NCBI GenBank assembly: GCA_964017155.1
Contig: OZ024865.1
Coordinates: 16,994,399 to 17,058,398 of the forward strand
Direction of reading: 5' to 3'
DNA length: 64,000 bases
Source: Oasisia sp. SBJ-2009
Lineage: Eukaryota; Annelida; Polychaeta; Sabellida; Siboglinidae
In this document: positions 40,544 to 55,400 of the stretch, one piece after another
Numbering within the stretch: position 1 is the first letter of the stretch
How the letters are laid out: every line of letters starts with the position of its first letter
Notes under the pieces: generated by a model
Database searches by the model: none
The model's input: only the letters and a program-made list of their open reading frames with translations
Told to the model about the DNA's origin: nothing
Made by a program: the position numbers and the translations under genes

Positions 40544-43500
40544 CAACAGGATGGAGGTGTGGGGTTTTGTACATACCTTATGTGGCACATGACACCCAAC
40601 AAGATGGAAGAATTGGGTTTTGTACATACCCTATGTGGCACATGCACCCAACAAGCTGGAAGCATGGGGTTTTGTACATACCTTATGTGGCACATGCACC
40701 CAACAGGATGGAGGCGTGAGGTTTTGTACATACCTTATGTGGCACATGCACCCAACAGGATGGAGGCGTGAGGTTTTTGTACATACCTTATGTGGCACAT
40801 GCACCCAACAGGATGGAGGCATGGGGTTTTGTACATACCCTATGTGGCACATAGCACCCAACATGATGGAAGCATGGGGTTTTGTACATACCCTATATGG
40901 CACATAGCACCCAACAGGATGGAAGCATGGGGTTTTGTACATACCCTATATGGCACATAGCACCCAACAGGATGGAAGCATGGGGTTTTGTACGTACCCT
41001 ATATGGCACATAGCACCCAAGAGGATGGAGGCATGGGGTTTTGTACATACTCTATGTGGTACATGACACCCAACAGGATGGAGGCATGGGGTTTTGTACA
41101 TACTCTATGTGGTACATGACACCCAACAGGATGGAGGCATGGGGTTTTGTACATACTCTATGTGGTACATGACACCCAACAGGATGGAGGCATGGGGTTT
41201 TGTACATACCCTATGTGGTACATGACACCCAACAGGATGGAGGCATGGGGTTTTGTACATACTCTATGTGGTACATGACACCCAACAGGATGGAGGCATG
41301 GGGTTTTGTACATACTCTATGTGGTACATGACACCCAACAGGATGGAGGCATGGGGTTTTGTACATACTCTATGTGGTACATGACACCCAACAGGATGGA
41401 GGCATGGGGTTTTGTACATACTCTATGTGGTACATGACACCCAACAGGATGGAGGCATGGGGTTTTGTACATACTCTATGTGGTACATGACACCCAACAG
41501 GATGGAGGCATGGGGTTTTGTACATACTCTATGTGGTACATGACACCCAACAGGATGGAGGCATGGGATTTTGCACATACTCTATGCAGCACATGACACC
41601 CAACAGGATGGAGGCATGGGGTTTTGTACATACTCTATGTGGTACATGACACCCAACAGGATGGAGGCATGGGGTTTTGTACATACTCTATGTGGTACAT
41701 GACACCCAACAGGATGGAGGCATGGGGTTTTGTACATACTCTATGTGGTACATGACACCCAACAGGATGGAGGCATGGGGTTTTGTACATACTCTATGTG
41801 GTACATGACACCCAACAGGATGGAGGCATGGGGTTTTGTACATACTCTATGTGGTACATGACACCCAACAGGATGGAGGCATGGGGTTTTGTACATACTC
41901 TATGTGGTACATGACACCCAACAGGATGGAGGCATGGGGTTTTGTACATACTCTATGTGGTACATGGCACCCAACAGGATGGAGGCGTGGGGTTTTGTAC
42001 ATACTCTATGCAGCACATGGCACCCAACAGGATGGAGGCATGGGGTTTTGTACATACTCTATGTGGTACATGGCACCCAACAGGATGGAGGCGTGGGGTT
42101 TTGTACATACTCTATGCAGCACATGGCACCCAACAGGATGGAGGCATGGGGTTTTGTACATACTCTATGTGGTACATGACACCCAACAGGATGGAGGCAT
42201 GGGGTTTTGTACATACTCTATGTGGTACATGACACCCAACAGGATGGAGGCATGGGGTTTTGTACATACTCTATGTGGTACATGACACCCAACAGGATGG
42301 AGGCATGGGGTTTTGTACATACTCTATGTGGTACATGACACCCAACAGGATGGAGGCATGGGGTTTTGTACATACTCTATGTGGTACATGACACCCAACA
42401 GGATGGAGGCATGGGGTTTTGTACATACTCTATGTGGTACATGACACCCAACAGGATGGAGGCATGGGGTTTTGTACATACTCTATGTGGTACATGACAC
42501 CCAACAGGATGGAGGCATGGGGTTTTGTACATACTCTATGTGGTACATGACACCCAACAGGATGGAGGCATGGGGTTTTGTACATACTCTATGTGGTACA
42601 TGACACCCAACAGGATGGAGGCATGGGGTTTTGTACATACTCTATGTGGTACATGACACCCAACAGGATGGAGGCATGGTTTTTTTTACATACTCTATGT
42701 GGTACATGACACCCAACAGGATGGAGGCATGGGGTTTTGTACATACTCTATGTGGTACATGACACCCAACAGGATGGAGGCGTGGGGTTTTGTACATACT
42801 CTATGCAGCACATGGCACCCAACAGGATGGAGGCATGGGGTTTTGTACATACTCTATGTGGTACATGACACCCAACAGGATGGAGGCATGGGGTTTTGTA
42901 CATACTCTATGCAGCACATGGCACCCAACAGGATGGAGGCATGGGGTTTTGTACATACTCTATGTGGTACATGACACCCAACAGGATGGAGGCATGGGGT
43001 TTTGTACATACTCTATGTGGTACATGACACCCAACAGGATGGAGGCATGGGGTTTTGTACATACTCTATGTGGTACATGACACCCAACAGGATGGAGGCA
43101 TGGGGTTTTGTACATACTCTATGTGGTACATGACACCCAACAGGATGGAGGCATGGGGTTTTGTACATACTCTATGTGGTACATGACACCCAACAGGATG
43201 GAGGCATGGGGTTTTGTACATACTCTATGTGGTACATGACACCCAACAGGATGGAGGCATGGGGTTTTGTACATACTCTATGTGGTACATGACACCCAAC
43301 AGGATGGAAGCATGGGGTTTTGTACATACTCTATGTGGTACATGACACCCAACAGGATGGAGGCATGGGGTTTTGTACATACTCTATGTGGTACATGACA
43401 CCCAACAGGATGGAGGCATGGGGTTTTGTACATACTCTATGTGGTACATGACACCCAACAGGATGGAGGCATGGGGTTTTGTACATACTCTATGTGGTAC

Positions 43501-43879
43501 ATGACACCCAACAGGATGGAGGCATGGGGTTTTGTACATACTCTATGTGGTACATGACACCCAACAGGATGGAGGCGTGGGGTTTTGTACATACTCTATG
43601 CAGCACATGGCACCCAACAGGATGGAGGCATGGGGTTTTGTACATACTCTATGTGGTACATGACACCCAACAGGATGGAGGCATGGGGTTTTGTACATAC
43701 TCTATGCGGCACATGGCACCCAACAGGATGGAGGCATGGGGTTTTGTACATACTCTATGTGGTACATGACACCCAACAGGATGGAGGCATGGGGTTTTGT
43801 ACATACTCTATGTGGTACATGACACCCAACAGGATGGAGGCATGGGGTTTTGTACATACTCTATGCAGCACATGACACC
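40544..43879. repeat. Minisatellite, 53-bp unit, about 63 copies
   Basis: The unit caacaggatggaggcatggg + gttttgtacatactctatgt + ggtacatgacacc (53 bp) is repeated head to tail for 3.3 kb. The first eight or nine units (to about 41030) are the most diverse (ccttatgtggcacatgcacc, ccctatatggcacatagcac); later units are nearly identical, with a recurrent variant (tctatgcagcacatggcacc) at about 41580, 42010, 42115, 42800, 42910, 43600, 43705 and 43865. Frames that stay open through it are by-products of the repeat: 53 is not a multiple of 3, so three units cycle through all frames. Confidence 0.97.
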
Positions 43880-44415
43880 CCTGTTATTTGATCATTTAAT
43901 GTTAAACTGAAGAGGCACCTTCACTTAAAAGACAGCAGTATGTTTAACAGTAAGTAGCAAGCAATTAGACGTTTTACAAAGAGAAAACAAGACTAATGTT
44001 TTGCATGTAAACTTTAATTCATCCACAACACAAAATCACATAAAACAACACAGGTCACAATTATATGTTCATGTTATGAACAAAAGGAAGCACATTCACC
44101 GGTACAGAGGCAAGCAACAGTGGTTTGTTGCATTGTATGGTTACATCAAACTTGTCTAAGGCTAATTGTATCAGTGCAATATCTGGTGCTTAGGACTGTT
44201 TAAAGTGAATTTATAATTCACCCCGGAAACACAATGTTCACTTGTTCTATTTATCACAAACACAGCCAATAAATGTTACTGAATTATCCTACACAGATGT
44301 ATCCTGTAGATTGGGACATTTTACAATTCACCATCTTAACAACAGTTACTTCGCATCAGTAACTTAAGGGGGTTGTTTATAGTATGTCATGCATTGGTGT
44401 CGGGGGCTATGGGCA
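43880..44415. other. Spacer right of the minisatellite
   Basis: AT-rich, with no supported gene or defined element. Confidence 0.45.
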
Positions 44416-44418
44416 TGC

Positions 44419-44687
44419 ATTATATACTACTCCAAATTTGATCACAATTTAGGGCGGTATTATATTTTTCGGCATAAAAACTAAAAATGGCATGTATTCG
44501 AGGACATGTTTATTTCCTGAATTTCATTGGTGTTACCTATTGTTAAAATTTGGTATACAGCAATGATATTCAGGAAATATACATGTCCTTGAATACATGC
44601 CATTTTCAGTTTTTGTGTGATAACCATGCCGAAAAATATAACACTGCCCTAAATAGTGATCCCTAGCAAATTTGTTGTAGTATATAT
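44419..44687. mobile_element. Foldback MITE, about 270 bp
   Basis: Inverted arms of about 110 bp (44419-44520 and 44570-44687) share acatgccattttcagttttt (right arm) with its near-complement in the left arm, and ttatatttttcggcat in the left with its near-complement in the right. The loop is about 50 bp. No coding capacity. Confidence 0.8.
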
Positions 44688-44689
44688 GA

Positions 44690-45915
44690 AGGTGAAGGCT
44701 GTGGGTGATATGTAACAAGTTGTTAAAAACTTGTTATTGTTGGTACATTTTGCTGTTTATACCGGACAGACAGCATTATTTGTTCATTGTTTGGGTTGAT
44801 TCCAACAGCATTCCAACAAATGTTCAACAGTGCATTGTTATTTTTATTATTAGACTTATTTTACATACTTCAACATTGAATTACTATGCACAGCAATGCA
44901 CATTCATAATTAGTTATAATAAACAATATTGTAGATGCAAATCAAATGGAATATGTGGGCAAACATGCTGACGTAAAGGATTGCGACAAAGGATCGGGAT
45001 GTCTTATATAGTCCAACAAATAACATGACATACTTTATAGAAGGACCGCTAACTTGTGGTGTATTATCACTTCTGAAAATAGTATTTTCTGACAAATTAA
45101 AACAAATTGTTTCAATGTTGATATATCATGTGGATTTGTTTAAAGTTGACATCAATACTACCACCTCCCATTTCAATGCTGATTCATTCAAATGTGAAAT
45201 CTGTGATAAAGTAAGCACACATTTTCTTATATTCGTCATCATACAAGTATAAACATGACAGAAACATAAACGTAACAAACACACAGAGTGGTCCCACAAA
45301 GTGAAGAATGGAAGAATAGTCTTAACTGATGACTATCAAAATACACATATACAAATAATGGAAAAATAATGTATAAGTTGCATGTCACAGGGTCTGGAGA
45401 CTTGTCTAAAATTGTTGTTTGCAATCACTATCGAGGGGCCATTATTAAAATATAATAACAGAACATCTTTGGCTAAGAGTGCAATGTACAGAGTGAATCC
45501 CTTAAAAGCGACATGGTCCATTCGTGGCTTTATATTTTTATTGCAAAATCATGTTATACGGTATAAATTATACCTATTATAGCGTAAAGACAGTCAAAAT
45601 ATGTTTTCATATACCATTTAGTGGTTGAAAAATAGTCGCAGTAAGGGTGCTTAACTCTGTTTACATATTGACCACGAGGCTTTTTCGAAACCGTTGTAGG
45701 TATGGCTAAAAGCCCAGAAGGAAATGCATGATCATGTGATGCAGTATCACGTGAACACAAGTTGACGCCACTAACGCCACACCCAGCCAGGTGCACGGCT
45801 CCCAGTTGGTAAAGGTCAAATGGTGGGTGTCACTTGCGGCAATTTCAGTGACAGAGTTGGGATTCTTATAAACATTCAACGTTTAACATTACCAAGGTCA
45901 GTTCTGTTTCGATAA
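44690..45915. other. Intergenic region downstream of NGLY1
   Basis: No gene is supported on either strand. The distal part may belong to the 3' region of NGLY1 beyond its poly(A) signal. Confidence 0.45.
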
Positions 45916-45919
45916 AACA

Positions 45920-45925
45920 TTTATT
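45920..45925 (-). terminator. NGLY1: Candidate NGLY1 polyadenylation signal
   Basis: AATAAA on the minus strand, 130 bp past the NGLY1 stop codon. Position and sequence fit a poly(A) signal. Confidence 0.6.
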
Positions 45926-46054
45926 GGCAGTCAGGACGCTACAATAGTTATAACTTATATACTGATTAACATGATTTTGCAATAAAAATAAAAAGCCACG
46001 AACTGATCATGTCGCTTTAACATGCCTGCAATATAGACTGAAACCCCCAGCATG

Positions 46055-46233
46055 TCATGCTGCTTCCTTGAAGGTGACCTTGATGTCGAGAGGGAAGGAG
46101 TCCCTGTCTCCCAAGGACTGGCGGAACAGCTGTGTGTGTTGCCAGGCAACGTCTCCCTTGCCTCGACGTAACTCAGCTGTCACCAATAGTTCGTGACTGC
46201 CGCCTAGGTCACTCGTGACGGTGCGTCGGCCAT
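46055..46233 (-). CDS. NGLY1: NGLY1 exon 5 (end of PAW domain, stop)
   Basis: Acceptor ...gttgtcactag, then 179 bp to the TGA at 46055. It encodes the end of the mannose-binding PAW domain with the strongly conserved GDVAWQHTQLFRQSL and ends in VTFKEAA. Confidence 0.95.
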
Positions 46234-46299
46234 CTAGTGACAACAATCATAACCTTTAAATCACACAGATCTACCAGATGGTGCTGTCTCCACACAGAC

Positions 46300-46383
<84 letters not shown>

Positions 46384-46387
46384 TGGT

Positions 46388-46431
<44 letters not shown>

Positions 46432-49400
46432 TGTGTGTGTATGTGTGTGTGTGTGTGTGTTTGTGTAAGTACATGAGTATCCCTGCATGTATGTGCACCC
46501 ACATGTGAGCATGAATGAAGAGACAAACATACAAGGTACAAACAGGACTGTACAGGTACAGACATTATAGACACATCTACAGACTCACCACTCCTAAATA
46601 ACTAAATGCTAAATAACAGTACATATGTGTAGGGAGGCAAATAGGTCAAATTAAATAATCACGTGATTACACAGGATGGCATAAAAAATAAATCGCATGA
46701 ACCCAGCTGCAGTTAGTTTGAACTTTTGACTTCTTGGCACAGCACATGGCGGCTATATTTGTGTATATGACAATAATGGTGTGTTAACTAATAATACACA
46801 ATACTGACCTCCCAAGAATTCAGTATCCTGACTGATTCACCTAATCAGGCAATAGAATTATGACGGTCAACACGGGATAAAAATCTGTAATTGTCTGAAG
46901 GGTGACTGTTGCTACAAACGATGCAAACTTATCTACAAGAGGGAGCCACATGATGCTCACCGAATAAAAAATTGCTTCAGGAATTAGTGACGAGAGAATG
47001 GTCACTCTCCTAAAATACGTTCTGATGATGAAAATGTCTCAAACAAATGGATAAACATACAGAACGTATAATGCCAATGATTGAATGAGGTGCAAATGGG
47101 CATTTTTCATTAAAAAACGCGAATCGGGACTTTTACTAGGTACACAAGAGTAAGCACAGCCAGACGGCATCAGTGGGGGCAACAACATGATAGTGCCACC
47201 TACCTGAGGGTAAGAGAGCACACTGTTCACCCCCACACAGTCTCCACAAGACTTGACCGTCCTCAAAGCATGTTGACAGAGCCTGAATGTCCACTTGGTC
47301 CACGGCTAGACCTGTGTCTGAGCAGAAACGTCACGCATCAGTGGTACAACTTTTACAGTTTCAACAAGATTTAATTTTTAGCAGTCTGGGCTCTCCAATA
47401 CGGAATTGCCCAGCTGTCACAGGCAGGCTGGAGAATAAACTAGTTCACCACAGATTATCACTATCAGTGATCACTTCTCTCACAAGTGACAGGTTTCTAA
47501 CCAATGTTAGCAATGTGTCATATGTGATATCATGCTGTGTGATCATTTATATTATAGGTGTTTATGCAGGTTAAAACTGTTGTCAGTCCAAAATTTTGTG
47601 GTAAAAGCATGCATGTTAATTGACAAAGATACAAGCCTGTCGAGATGTATTTTGACCTTAAATAAGTTATAGACATTAAACATGCATGACACTGTGACAC
47701 GCATTTTCAAAGCATAATCGACAATGTATGTATTTTATGGAGGATAAGCAAAGGTACAGGTATCTTTTTAAATGTTGGCAGAATCTGGAAATATTTTCAA
47801 CTGATCCAAAACTAGATGGAAGCATATTCCAAAGAATAGGTGCTGCTGTAGAAAAAAACCCTACTCGGTATATCATCATGTACCAACCTGAGAAATCAAA
47901 CTTCCACGTAATCGTAGCACTAGTAGCGCCCTCTGTACGTGCAAGGTAGCACATATTCCAATCTCGCTCCTCCTTCCGTTGTATTCCCGTAGCCTCATAC
48001 ACCAAGTGCTGCCATCCAGTGGTCGACTCTTCATTCGAAATGCGAACATAGCAGTCTTTGGCACAACTATACTTGACATGAAGCAACCGGTTTGCTTGTT
48101 CGTTCTCGGTCAAGCGAATCACTGTACTGGCCTTGACCTCCGCTGACCCAGTTTCACCTCTGCCCTGCCGCCAAGCCAGTGACCCTGAACTCCGTCCAAC
48201 ACATTCGTCTGTATCCGCCGTCTTCGCCGACATCATTTCGACAATTTCCGCCACAAGTCGGCGCTGCAACACATCTTTTCGACTGTCTGGTAGCGCCACC
48301 TGGTTTTCGTTGCGTAACCGCACAATCTGCCTGACAAGCCACGACTCGCGACAGTCGGAGCGACGCGCAAGAACCTCCGTCGCCTGCGTAGTGTAGCGCC
48401 ACGTCACGTCCTGAATGTCGTCGACGGCGAATGCGATGACGTATGTGAGTTTCTTGCCCCAGCCTGACTCATACACGAGTGGCTTGTCACATGCATTCTC
48501 ACACGAGTCACAATGCAGCCATCGCTGCTGGGCCTCAGAGAAAACTTCCGTCCACACATGGTCCGTCCAGTCAAGCACATATCGCGCCTCAAACCCCATT
48601 GCTCGGCAACACAGGGTGAAACAGTTCGCCCACTCACCACATCTCCCCCGCCTTGTCTCCAGCAACTTCTCCGGGTCATTGTAACGCGGGAATCGCATGT
48701 GGATGTTACACGTCGCACAGCGGTAGTTCTCGACGCGACTCGCTCCCCACCGAAGTTCGTCAGCGTCTGGTGGCGCCATCCCCACTGACTCGGTGCTGCC
48801 ACCACACTGGACACATGGCGGTGCATCGACCCAACGGAAGAAGTCGAACTTGAACCACGCTAACAACTCCAGGAGTTCGGCATCACGTAGCTCGGCACCT
48901 GCATCACCAGACGATGATGTCGCCTGGTGTTTCTCTTCTGCCTGTTTTTGTAGTTTGGTGACAGGGATGCATTGCCGTGCCTTCGCCTGGAGGTCTGCTC
49001 GTTCATACAACTTCACCAACTTGAGGCTGGAGTTGAGCTTCGCAAGGAATTGTGTCTCTTTTCTCTGCAACACAAAAAAAGATTGAATGTCAGGGGTCGA
49101 AATAGCGGTAGTCCGGTAGTCCGAGGACTACCAGAAACTTGGTCAGACTACCAAAGATGATGATAGCAGTAGTCTGACCACAACATTTGGGAAATTTTTT
49201 TTCGAATGTTTTTCATGTTATTTGGCTTAAATCTGGGCCACAGATATATCTGAGGACTACCAGATTTCCAAACTAAGTAGTCCTGCTGACTACCAGAACT
49301 GTTTGAGTTATTTCTACCCCTGAGAGATCTTGTATTTCACATATATATTTGTACTGTACTAATGTGATAAGCAGAATCTGTCAGTGCTAGGTCATGAGGT

Positions 49401-52237
49401 AAACACCAGGTCATCTAATAAACCCTGTGCCATAACATAAACACTACACAATATATTTAAAAATACATAATTTTCAATATGTAAACAAATTTAATCATAA
49501 GTGTTAATTACCATAATAACCAATACTTACATTTAAGTTACGTGTGATATGAGGTAAACTCAAGGTCATGATGAAAACACAAAGTCATGACATAAACACA
49601 GTACTATGATAACAATTATAAACATTCAGCCACAATGTAAGCATCAAATCGTGCTCGAGGTAAACATCAAGTCATGAAGAAAACATTTAGATCATTGGTT
49701 AATCATTCAGATATATATAAACACCTGACAAGCACAAAGAAAATCAATAGAAACTTACAAATATTTCTTGATCACTTTGTTGCTGTGCTGCGGTTCTGGT
49801 GGCCTCTGCTCCTGTGGCGCCACCTGGTGATTGTGCTGATGGTACCGAACTCATCAGACGTTGTCGGTGGTGCAGCAACTCATCTCGAACTTTGCGTGTT
49901 CTATCAAGCAGTGCGTGCTGAGGCAGGGTAAGATGTTCACCGTCCTGCAGCAAGTTATCATTCTATCACTTTTCAAAACAATCTTTTAACAAGCTCTTAT
50001 TTTATATCAGAAATAAAATTTGCAAGATTATTAATTCATATACCTGAACTTCTATGGCATCTGTTTGGGATACTTTATTTAAACAAGTGTAGTTTAAACC
50101 AGTTAACAGTACTACTGTCTAGACTACTGGTTAAGGCTCAAAGACAAAATTACTCAATTAATAAAATAATGATTTTTTTTAGGCTCAGGCTATTTCCCGA
50201 GCTGCTCGGTAAATAAGAAACAATCGAGTCCTTATTTCCCGAGCTGCTCGGTAAATAAGAAGCAGTCGAGTCCTTATTTGTCGAGCAGCTCGAGAAATAG
50301 CGGCGACTCGTCTCCTTATTTGTCGAGCAGATTTGTTGATGAATCTGTGGGCTCTTACAAAGGATTTTCGTGCACATACTAATTGTTAGTAGTAAATGCG
50401 ATGCTGTTGGGTCGTTTCCTGCTGGTATGTATCCGTTTTCATGAGAAACAACGAGTTTTCTTAGCCATCGATCTGCTCGAGAAATAGCGGCGACTCGTCT
50501 CCTTATTTGTCGAGCAGATGTTTTGATGAATCTGTGGGCTCTTACAAAGGATTTTCGTGCACATACTAATTGTTAGTAGTAAATGTGATGCTGTTGGGTC
50601 GTTTCCTGCTTGTGTTTATCCGTTTTCATGAGAAACAACGAGTTTTCTTAGCCATCGATCTGCTCGAGAAATAACGCCAACTCGACTCGCTATTTGTCGA
50701 GCTGCTCGAGAAATAGCGGCGACTCGTCTCCTTATTTGTCGAGCAGATGTTTTGATGAATCTGTGGGCTCTTACAAAGGATTTTCGTGCACATACTAATT
50801 GTTAGTAGTAAATGCGATGCTGTTGGGTCGTTTCCTGCTGGTATGTATCCGTTTTCACGAGAAACAACGAGTTTTCTTAGCCATCGATCTGCTCGAGAAA
50901 TAGCGGCGACTCGTCTCCTTATTTGTCGAGCAGATGTTTTGATGAATCTGTGGGCTCTTACAAAGGATTTTCGTGCACATACTAATTGTTAGTAGTAAAT
51001 GTGATACTGTTGGGTCGTTTCCTGCTTGTGTTTATCAGTTTTCATGAGAAACAACGAGTTTTCTTAGCCATCGATCTGCTCGAGAAATAACGCCAACTCG
51101 ACTCGCTATTTGTCGAGCTGCTCGAGAAATAGCGGCGACTCGTCTCCTTATTTGTCGAGCAGATTTGTTGATGAATCTGTGGGCTCTTACAAAGGATTTT
51201 CGTGCACATACTAATTGTTAGTAGTAAATGCGATGCTGTTGGGTCGTTTCCTGCTTGTATGTATCCGTTTTCATGAGAAACAACGAGTTTTCTTAGCCAT
51301 CGATCTGCTCGAGAAATAGCGGCGACTCGTCTCGTTATTTGTCGAGCAGATTTTTTGATGAAACTGTGGGCTCTTACAAAGGATTTTCTTGCACATACTA
51401 ATTGTTAATAGTAAATGCGATGCTGTTGGGTCGTTTCCTGCTTGTATGTATCCGTTTTCATGAGAAACAACGAGTTTTCTTAGCCATCGATCTGCTCGAG
51501 AAATAGCAGCGACTCGGCTCGTTATTTGTCGAGCAGATCTGGGCGTGCATGAATGGGGGCACACTAAAAGGCGGGCCACAATTGGCAGACCGCGCGGATA
51601 CGATTTGCGCGTGCGATCGTAAATATTGGAGACTTTTATTATTGTGTTGTACTAACAATTCTAAATGTAATACCGAAAGGTGTTACGTGTATTTATACAA
51701 TCTTAGAAATAAATTAAAATGTTAGGCCTTACTAATTCACTAGTTATTTTAGTATGTTCTCATTTACAGCTCAATGTGTGACCTTATTTTATTAAATATT
51801 CCACAATTCATGCATTGTTATGACCTATATGTTTACGTTAGTCATTTAAACTGATTTGTGAGTTTTGTTGCATGTTTTTGGCAGGCAAAAATGAACATAC
51901 GGATGTTGTATTCGCAACTTTGTAACTTTTAGGTGTGTTCAGGCACATACTTTTTAAGGGCTGTATGCTACATACTATAATTATATATATGTATATATAT
52001 ATATATATATATACTTTATATAATTATATTACTTTATTCTGTGTCATTTGCATAGCAGTTGATGCCGTTGATGTCTTAATTGTTGCGTGGTAGTACAGTA
52101 TCATAACGGAAAGACTGATTTGTGAGTTTAATTTGCCAATACTGTTGTTATATTTTATTTGCATGTGTTTGGTAAGGTAAGAATATGCATATTGTCACTT
52201 CTAAGGGGTGTTCATTTTGAACATGATATACATTTTA

Positions 52238-52317
<80 letters not shown>

Positions 52318-52362
52318 ACAACCAACATACACATACCACGTACATACATAAACACACCACAT

Positions 52363-52423
<61 letters not shown>

Positions 52424-55400
52424 ATGTAGACATATACAAATCTCATAAATATACACACACACATCTTACAAACACACCGCACACCACATAAACACACAAA
52501 CACAAATATAAGCACATAAACACACATGCATATAACAGATTCACACACACAGATCATTCCATAGACTCATTGCATGAAGCTGTTGGGACAATTCTTCCTA
52601 AGAGCACTCAATCTTTTTTCTGTGAAGTGGTTGCTGTAGTCTTCACCGAGCTATTCCTCATCCAGATCCTGTTGCAATCCTTGGTGTCATTTCTGCAATT
52701 ATAATTCAGGATGACAATGACTTTTACAATGAATTGTAAAATTATAGAATAGTGTTAATTTTGAATTTACCATGTAAAACAATCAACCACATAATAATGT
52801 TTATTATAATTCAGATAAGTTGTGTTTACCCCAATGAATGCTGCAGGGCCTACAACTAAACTGGATATTATTAGAAACAACTGGAATGTAGGAAAGATAT
52901 AACAAAGTCACTGTAATATAATATAATAAATTATTGAAACAGCATGTATAATTTCAAAATACAATGATCATGATACGTCAAGTACAAAACAAATTAGGCA
53001 GAAGATGGTCTTTGTGATTTAGTACTCAGGGTTACATAAACCTTACTTCTGACTATAATTTTTTTTATAGTCTTAATAAAAATTCAGTCACAGAGTAATA
53101 AATAGCAATTACCTGTAGAAGTTGCAAATTGTTAAATCAATGATCTCTTAATCCACACACCAAAGCCAGGAGCTGTCTTCCCTATCTAAGACACAGCTTG
53201 ATATGAGGTCTGAAAATTCAAACCCTATACACTTGTATAACTACAAGCCAGCAGCTGCCAAGCAGAAGCCTGAAACAATATACACTGTGTACTGCCCAAT
53301 TTGTTAGGGGTAATTATCCCACTAATTGCTCAACTCCAGGGGTAAAAATGTCCTCCTGGGACAACCCACTTAGACAGAGCCACAGCACTCATTTGATGTC
53401 AGCAGGGGAGCTTTTAAGCACATCAAACCAGCCTGTGCAATCTAGGATGTTGAAACTAGGCACAGAGTAGGGGGAAATAAATAAATAAGGAAGTAACTCT
53501 AACCAACTTAGGTAGTGCCACCAACTAAGTGTCAGAGGGGAAAGTCATGCAGTAATAATTTGCATTAGTCACTGGGTAACATAACTGGATTTTGGTTCTA
53601 TTAGAAGTTTACTATTATTTAAACATATACTCCAGATTTCAAGTTACATATTTCGAAATATTGAGCACAATATTGGCGATCAGCAGTCATAATTTATAAT
53701 AGAGTCGATGTAAGCACCGTATCTTCTCTGTTTATTGTTTGCCATGTTTTGACATCTGTCAGATATACAATATGTAAAATTAGAAAAATACTCTATTTCA
53801 TTTCCTCAAAAATACCTTATCCCTGTGAGACAGTGACAGTGTACATAATAATTGCAACCACATGTCAGAGAATGTATGTGCATAATTATTCTTTAAAAAG
53901 AGAGGGCTATTTCTTTGAGCAGATACATGTGTGAGGTTATTAATAGTTAATGGTAAACGTATACTTGATTCCTTTTTGGTAAATTTGGCACAATGTTGGT
54001 TTCGGGTGGTTGACCAACTTTGGTCTGTATAGTTATAAATGGATAACAAAATTAATGTCCATTCCTCAAAACTATATTACATATGTGACACAGTGATAAT
54101 GTAGTTCTATTAGAAGTTCACTATTATTTAAGCAGACACCCCAGATTTCAAGTTACATATTTCTAAATATTGAGCACAATATTGGTGATCAGCAGTTATA
54201 ATTATACAGTGTAAATAAATATATAAATATATATTTATAGTATATATATATATATACACTGTATATATACATATATGTGTGTGTATATATATGTATGTTA
54301 ATATTATATATGCCAGTATGTAATGTAAGTGGATGTAAGCACCATATGTTCTCTGTCTATTGTTCGCCATGTTTCGACATCTGTCAGATATTTCAATACA
54401 ATATGTTAAATTAGAAAAAAATACTCTATTTCATTTCCTCGAAAATACCTTATCTCTGTGAGACAGTGACAGTGTACATAATAATTGCAACCACATGTCA
54501 GAGAATGTACAATTACTCTTTAAAAAGAGAGGGCTATTTCTTTGAGTAGATACATGTGTGAGGTTATTAATGGTTAACTGTAAATGTATACTTGATTCCC
54601 TTTTGGTAAATTTGGCACAACGTTGGTTTAGGGTGGTTGACCAACTTGGGTCTGTATATAGTTATAAATGGATAAAAAAATTAATGTCCAATCCTCAAAA
54701 CTATATTACATATGCAGGGTTAGAATTTAGCCTAAAATGAGTGGGGGCCAGCAGGGCCCCCACTTTTCAAAATCTAGGGGCCCGATACAAAAAGTGGGGG
54801 CCATGCAACAAATGCACGTTTAAGTCGCATTGTAACTATAAGTTTATTCAACACATGCCACAAACAATGGCTGTAGCCTATGTAGCAGCTTAATTAGTTA
54901 ATGCTAATGATAATTTCAAGAGATCAATGGAGGGTTGTTAATTTTCCTCTGAATCGGAGCTGCTTGAAACCTGTAGATCTTCCTCTTTGGGCTGCCTGGG
55001 TTTGTAGATGGCAACACGAGGTCGCCTCTTCCTGCTCCCCCACCCACCCACAACAGCTTAATGGCCATAAACTGTTTAAACCAAGCATTGATGCCATAGC
55101 TTTATGTAGAGACCCGTCTACCCGTCATTAGGACGGGTAAAAACGAATATGGACAGGCAGTTATATGGGTGGACCGGTAAAAAAATGAAGGAGCAATAAA
55201 AAGGTTTCCAACACCATAGATATTGTTAGTTATGCCTTGAAAGTGAGTGTAAATGGTGTCATAGGTGTATTTGTAGCCCATTTCAGGTCATCAGGCACAT
55301 CTGAAAGTTCGCAAACTAGCTTAACAGTTAACATCCATGTGTCCACCAAAACATGTATGCCTGGCAATTTTTTTATCCTGCATAAAGCCCTGATTGATGC

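Noticed and set aside
41836..43875. Repeated open frames of 91-149 codons with MYILYVVHDTQQDGG-type repeats
   Set aside because: They are translations of the 53-bp minisatellite in different frames; no start context, splice sites or non-repeat protein part.
47676..47887. NGLY1 ending at 47676 in one long exon
   Set aside because: The tail is LINE sequence, while exons 47204-47317 and 46055-46233 restore the conserved PAW domain with matching phases. Kept only as a possible retained-intron isoform.
48133..49086. Plus-strand frames opposite NGLY1 exon 3
   Set aside because: Shadow frames of a conserved coding exon; no domain.
50182..51545. CRISPR-like array of regular repeats
   Set aside because: Units are contiguous tandem repeats with no unique spacers, in a eukaryotic intron.
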